Below are positions 6,264 through 9,383 of a DNA stretch of 9,383 nucleotides, in pieces. The stretch is taken from the NCBI GenBank assembly GCA_031258035.1, contig JAIRNL010000112.1, positions 1 to 9,383 of the forward strand. Reading direction: 5' to 3'. Below the pieces are notes generated by a model that was given only the letters and a program-made list of their open reading frames with translations, searched no databases and was not told where the DNA came from. The translations under genes and the position numbers were made by a program. Within the stretch, counting starts at the first letter, position 1; each line of letters starts with the position of its first letter. The stretch comes from Azoarcus sp. (GTDB taxonomy: Bacteria > Pseudomonadota > Gammaproteobacteria > Burkholderiales > Rhodocyclaceae).

Positions 6264-7412
6264 ATGTTTTCCGGCAATCCCACCCTGTCGCTGGCTACCG
6301 AACTGATCGCGCGCCCCTCCCTCACCCCGGAAGACGGCGGCTGTCTCGAACTGCTCGCCGCCCGTCTCGCGCCGATGGGCTTTCGCCTGGAGCGCCTAGA
6401 CCGCGGCACCGTGCGCAACCTGTGGGCGCGCCGCGGCAACGCGGCCCCCGTCGTCTGCTTCGCCGGCCACGTCGACGTCGTCCCGGGCGGGCCGGAAAAC
6501 GCCTGGTCAAGTCCGCCCTTCCAGCCGGAAATCCGCGCCGGCCACCTTTACGGGCGCGGCGCCGCCGACATGAAAACCTCGCTCGCCGCCTTCGTCACCG
6601 CGATCGAAGCCTTCGTCGCCGCCCATCCGGATCATCCCGGCAGCATCGCCGTGCTGCTCACCTCCGACGAAGAAGGCGCCGCCATCGACGGCACGGCGAA
6701 AGTGGTCGAAGCCTTGCGCGCGCGCGGCGAGCGGCTCGACTACTGCATCGTCGGCGAGCCGACCTCCGGCGCGCGCTTCGGCGACACGATCAAGAACGGG
6801 CGGCGCGGGTCGCTGTCCGCCACCTTGCGGGTACGCGGCCAACAAGGGCATGTCGCCTACCCGCAGCGCGCCCGCAACCCCATCCACACCCTCGCGCCGG
6901 CGCTGGCTGAACTCGTCGCCGCCTCCTGGGACGAAGGCGACGAATTCTTCCCGCCCACATCCTGCCAGGTCTCCAACATCCATGCCGGCACGGGCGCCAA
7001 CAACGTCATCCCCGGCGAATGCGAAGTCCTGTTCAACTTCCGCTTCGCCCCGATCTCCAGCGCCGACAGCCTCAAGACCCGCAGCGAGGAAATTTTCCGG
7101 CGTCACGGCCTCGATTACGACATCGACTGGCAACTTTCGGGCCGGCCCTTCCGCACCGGACGCGGCCCCCTGCTCGCGGCGCTGGCCGCGGCGATCCATG
7201 CCACGACCGGCATCGAACCCGCGCTCTCGACCGATGGCGGCACCTCGGACGGTCGCTTCATCGCCGACATCTGCACCGAAGTGGCCGAATTCGGCCCGAT
7301 CAACGCTACCATCCACAAGATCGACGAATGCATTGCCGTCGAAACCATCGCCGCGCTGGCTGAAATCTACCAGCGCGTCCTGAACCAACTTCTGGCTGGA
7401 GAAACCGCATGA
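6264..7412 (+). CDS. dapE: Succinyl-diaminopimelate desuccinylase DapE
   Basis: This 382-aa di-zinc M20 hydrolase removes succinate from N-succinyl-LL-diaminopimelate, giving LL-diaminopimelate after the DapD and DapC steps. Metal ligands and catalytic residues are all present: H69 in FAGHVDVVP, D102 in YGRGAADMK, the general base E136 and ligand E137 in TSDEEG, E165 in GEPTS, and H351 in HKIDE. The dimerisation/lid domain (about 180-295) holds the family GHVAYPQ with H196, and TDGGTSDGRF (323-332) is conserved. The start at ATG 6264 gives the family N-terminus (LATELIARPSLTPEDGG) although no good Shine-Dalgarno is visible. It lies 34 nt after pilU, so coupling or read-through may help expression. 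It overlaps prmB by ATGA. Confidence 0.95.
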   Translation: MFSGNPTLSLATELIARPSLTPEDGGCLELLAARLAPMGFRLERLDRGTVRNLWARRGNAAPVVCFAGHVDVVPGGPENAWSSPPFQPEIRAGHLYGRGAADMKTSLAAFVTAIEAFVAAHPDHPGSIAVLLTSDEEGAAIDGTAKVVEALRARGERLDYCIVGEPTSGARFGDTIKNGRRGSLSATLRVRGQQGHVAYPQRARNPIHTLAPALAELVAASWDEGDEFFPPTSCQVSNIHAGTGANNVIPGECEVLFNFRFAPISSADSLKTRSEEIFRRHGLDYDIDWQLSGRPFRTGRGPLLAALAAAIHATTGIEPALSTDGGTSDGRFIADICTEVAEFGPINATIHKIDECIAVETIAALAEIYQRVLNQLLAGETA

Positions 7413-8380
7413 GCGCCGAAAAACACCCGCGTCGGGAAGACTGCGATTGCGACGACTGCCCGCCCGATCACGAAGACGAAAGCGGACAGGAAAGCGCCCC
7501 TCCCGACGAGCTCATCACCGTGCGCGACTGGCTGCGCTATGCGGTCAGCCGCTTCAACCGCGCCGACATCCACTGCGGCCAGGGCGTCGACAACACCTAC
7601 GACGAAGCGGCGTGGCTGATCCTCGCCACCCTGGCGCTGCCGCCCGATCGGCTCGAACCCTTTCTCGATGCCTGCCTCCCCGGCGACGAACGGCTGGCGC
7701 TGTTCAAGAACATCGGCTACCGCGCCGACGAGCGCATCCCCACCGCCTACCTCGTCAACGAAGCATGGCTCGGCGGCTACCGTTTCTACGTCGACGAACG
7801 GGTGATCGTGCCGCGCTCCTATTTCGCCGAACTGCTCGCGGACAGCCTCGCCCCCTGGATCCAAGACCCGGAAACCGTCACCAGCGCGCTCGATCTGTGC
7901 ACCGGCTCCGGCTGCCTCGCGGTAATGATGGCCGACGCCTTTCCCAATGCCGACATCGTTGCCGCCGATCTCTCCCCCGAGGCGCTCACGGTGGCGCAAA
8001 GGAACATCGACGATTACGCGCTCGACGAGCGCATCGAACTCGTACAGAGCGACGTATTCGGCGCGCTTGCCGGGCGGCTGTTCGACGTCATCCTCTGCAA
8101 CCCCCCCTACGTCACCGCCGAAGCCATGGCAAACCTGCCTCCCGAGTATCTGCACGAGCCGGCGCTGGCTCTCGCCGCCGGCGAAGACGGCCTCGACGTG
8201 GTGCGCCGCCTGCTTGCCGAGGCCGCGAAGCATCTTCATCCGCAAGGCATTCTCGCGGTCGAAGTCGGCCACAACCGTCATCTGGTCGAAAACGCCTTCC
8301 CTGGCTTGCCGTTCGAGTGGCTATCGACCCGCGGCGGCCTGGACGGCGTCTTTCTACTGCGGCGGGAAGACCTGCCCTGA
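7409..8380 (+). CDS. prmB: Ribosomal protein L3 N5-glutamine methyltransferase PrmB
   Basis: This 323-aa S-adenosylmethionine-dependent methyltransferase modifies a glutamine of ribosomal protein L3 (HemK/PrmC family). The N-terminal helical domain (about 35-120) contains VRDWLRYAVSRFN and RIPTAYLVNEAWLGGYRFYVDERVIVPRS-type sequence typical of PrmB rather than PrmC. SAM motif I is LDLCTGSGCLAV (161-172), an acidic residue lies in AADLSPEAL (185-193), and the catalytic motif NPPY is at 231-234. The start ATG overlaps the dapE stop (ATGA) and has GGAGA 6 nt upstream. Odd feature: residues 1-35 form an acidic extension with C12, C14 and C17 (EDCDCDDCP) that E. coli PrmB lacks. prmB is the last gene of the plus-strand operon; a hairpin lies 49 nt downstream. 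Confidence 0.93.
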   Translation: MSAEKHPRREDCDCDDCPPDHEDESGQESAPPDELITVRDWLRYAVSRFNRADIHCGQGVDNTYDEAAWLILATLALPPDRLEPFLDACLPGDERLALFKNIGYRADERIPTAYLVNEAWLGGYRFYVDERVIVPRSYFAELLADSLAPWIQDPETVTSALDLCTGSGCLAVMMADAFPNADIVAADLSPEALTVAQRNIDDYALDERIELVQSDVFGALAGRLFDVILCNPPYVTAEAMANLPPEYLHEPALALAAGEDGLDVVRRLLAEAAKHLHPQGILAVEVGHNRHLVENAFPGLPFEWLSTRGGLDGVFLLRREDLP

Positions 8381-8428
8381 CCGGCAACCCGCCGACATGG
8401 CTGGTTGGCGTGGCCTGACGTCTGCTGG

Positions 8429-8450
8429 AATGAAGGGTGAGCCTTTCATT
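8429..8450. terminator. Hairpin between convergent genes, possible bidirectional terminator
   Basis: AATGAAGGG (8429-8437) pairs with CCTTTCATT (8442-8450) through eight Watson-Crick pairs and one G-U, with the tetraloop TGAG. It lies between prmB (plus) and the 207-aa membrane protein gene (minus), whose stop codon it touches. Neither side has a proper T-run, so intrinsic termination would be weak. It may instead protect mRNA 3' ends. It also coincides with the point where base composition changes. Confidence 0.38.
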
Positions 8451-9073
8451 TAGCGATGACCGATGAAGTACCAATTACCGCCAAACGGCTCTATTTCGGT
8501 GCCCAATTCACCCGCATCACGGAACTGTTCTGGCTTGCCTCCATCTGGAACCCATAGGAATCCCGAGTAATTATCAAGAATGCCGCGGAAAGTGAAGAAA
8601 AATACGTAAGGGTTACTGGAGGAGCCTTCGACAATAATTTCGTCGCCCCCCATAGAAAGACCAGAATTTTTTGGAAGAGCGATCAGTTTGGCGCTGTGTG
8701 CGACGTTAGGCCTGAAGGTGCCTGACTTTACCTTTGCTACCACTTGCTCTCGCGCCGACAAATTCAGGTGGAAATTGGCATATAGCCAAAGCCGGGTGAA
8801 TGGGACAAAGAAAGCAACAAGTAGCGTGCAGATTGTAACAATCAATGGGGCAAAGGCATATGCACCTTTGCTCCTGTTGCGATAGGCATGTGCGACCGCC
8901 AAAACCGCTGACAGCATGACAGGGAACCAAGCCAGCCCGAGCAAAGGCACGCCCAGAAACGGTGTAAGGGCGTCGATAACGTTCCATTGAAAGACAAGGG
9001 CGATTAACAACACAAGCGCCGAAATGAAGCTGAAACACAGCGCCATGCTCATTGGTGTTGATTGAATTGTCAT
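8450..9073 (-). CDS. Unrecognised membrane protein, 207 aa
   Basis: I do not recognise the family. Three hydrophobic stretches are clear: about residues 9-28, 35-63 (long enough for a pair of short helices) and 72-93. They are followed by a soluble C-terminal part (about 97-207) rich in aromatic residues and glycine, including PYVFFFTFRGI, YSGFLWVPDG and a terminal GGNWYFIGHR. The clean hydrophobic pattern makes this a real gene. Base composition is much lower in GC than in the genes to the left. The ATG at 9073 lacks a good Shine-Dalgarno; a second ATG at residue 8 is possible. Upstream on the minus strand, TATACT (9119-9114) is a good -10 hexamer, with CTGCCA (9144-9139) only at 19 bp. Two tiny reading frames precede it on the same strand. 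Function is unknown and no domain is claimed. Confidence 0.75.
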   Translation of the reverse strand: MTIQSTPMSMALCFSFISALVLLIALVFQWNVIDALTPFLGVPLLGLAWFPVMLSAVLAVAHAYRNRSKGAYAFAPLIVTICTLLVAFFVPFTRLWLYANFHLNLSAREQVVAKVKSGTFRPNVAHSAKLIALPKNSGLSMGGDEIIVEGSSSNPYVFFFTFRGILDNYSGFLWVPDGGKPEQFRDAGELGTEIEPFGGNWYFIGHR

Positions 9074-9110
9074 AAGTGTGCAAGTAGAAAAACAGTTCCC
9101 TGAAAAGACG

Positions 9111-9233
9111 TTAAGTATATAACTCCTTTTTGGCTTTTTGGCAGAGAAAATAATCTACGTTACCCTCATGCGCACCACAGTATGCACATGGGGCAATGCT
9201 CGTGAGCTTGATCTCGCCGATGCCCGATTGCAT
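9111..9233 (-). CDS. Small Cys/His protein, 40 aa, putative
   Basis: This short minus-strand frame begins with ATG at 9233 and ends with TAA at 9111. Its Shine-Dalgarno AGGGG (9243-9239) is 5 nt from the start codon, an ideal spacing. The product carries C16-x2-C19-x2-H22-x8-C31 (PCAYCGAH then FLC), a pattern that could bind zinc, and a basic C-terminal tail (QKAKKELYT). The membrane-protein gene starts 37 nt downstream on the same strand, so the two could be cotranscribed. An 8-bp inverted repeat can mask its ribosome binding site. I do not recognise a family, and a chance frame of this length cannot be excluded. The ribosome binding site and the protein-like composition are the support. Confidence 0.42.
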   Translation of the reverse strand: MQSGIGEIKLTSIAPCAYCGAHEGNVDYFLCQKAKKELYT

Positions 9234-9268
9234 AATTGCCCCTGCTTCAGAATCCAGCCCATATCATA

Positions 9269-9376
9269 TTATGCAATTTGTCCTGCAAGAGATAAATCAA
9301 GCCATTCCCCAAGCCTCTGAAACAAATAAGCGCCCCAACGAAAATAGTTGATCTTCATTACTGTGAAATACCGCAT
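9269..9376 (-). CDS. Short reading frame, 35 aa or the 3' end of a gene cut by the window
   Basis: On the minus strand, ATG at 9376 opens a 35-codon frame ending with TAA at 9269. A second ATG lies at residue 7. The predicted peptide is amphipathic and aromatic (INYFRWGAYLFQRLGEWLDL), unlike a random shadow frame. The frame stays open to the right edge, so this may be the C-terminal end of a longer protein starting outside the window. It ends 35 nt before the start of the 40-aa frame on the same strand. TATGAT (9268-9263) just before its stop codon resembles a -10 box that could serve the next frame, but no matching -35 is evident. No family is recognised. Confidence 0.28.
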   Translation of the reverse strand: MRYFTVMKINYFRWGAYLFQRLGEWLDLSLAGQIA

Positions 9377-9383
9377 ATCCCTG

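Noticed and set aside
8381..9120. Integron cassette with attC site around the membrane protein gene (GTTAAGT at 9110-9116 fits the GTTRRRY core).
   Set aside because: No matching RYYYAAC core in the right orientation, no long imperfect palindrome and no integrase were seen. A single 7-nt core is expected by chance.
9138..9320. A 60-aa plus-strand frame starting with TTG at 9138.
   Set aside because: It has no ribosome binding site and a non-ATG start, and the product does not look like a protein. The minus-strand frames fit better.
9196..9351. A 51-aa plus-strand frame starting with ATG at 9196.
   Set aside because: No Shine-Dalgarno precedes it and it runs opposite the better supported minus-strand frames.

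Overview
The window reads as chromosomal DNA of a GC-rich betaproteobacterium, probably of the Rhodocyclales/Azoarcus/Sterolibacterium type. That assignment is an inference. It rests on high GC3 coding sequence, an RpoH with the proteobacterial RpoH box, a dihydrolipoyl dehydrogenase carrying its own lipoyl domain, a succinylase-type dap cluster with an embedded PilU-type ATPase, and a perfect CIRCE operator in front of rpoH. Positions 1-8380 are a compact core region with every gene on the plus strand. Positions from about 8430 to the right edge are AT-richer, with genes on the minus strand, and look like accessory DNA.

Left block (1-2827): a candidate sigma70 promoter, a perfect CIRCE/HrcA operator (TTAGCACTC-N9-GAGTGCTAA, 116-142), rpoH (heat-shock sigma factor) and, 36 nt further on, lpdA (lipoyl-domain E3). 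The Shine-Dalgarno of rpoH can pair fully with codons 13-15 of the same gene, while a small hairpin takes in the start codon. This is a possible RNA thermometer next to an exact 12-nt tandem duplication. If HrcA uses the CIRCE site, heat would be read twice: at transcription by HrcA and at translation by RNA melting.

Middle block (2828-8380): after a weak terminator and an extended -10 promoter come dapC, dapD, pilU, dapE and prmB, with gaps of 27, 32 and 34 nt and a final ATGA overlap, so this is probably one operon. DapD, DapC and DapE carry out the three consecutive succinylase steps of meso-diaminopimelate/lysine synthesis. PilU is a type IV pilus retraction ATPase. PrmB methylates ribosomal protein L3 and here carries an unusual acidic, cysteine-rich N-terminal extension.

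Right block (8381-9383): a 9-bp hairpin sits between the convergent genes, followed by a minus-strand gene for an unrecognised 207-aa membrane protein. Upstream of it on the same strand are two very short reading frames: a 40-aa Cys/His-containing one with a good ribosome binding site, and a 35-aa one that may continue past the edge. No CRISPR array, transposase, tRNA or rRNA was found. The best candidates for something undescribed are the rpoH 5' control region and this small minus-strand cluster.
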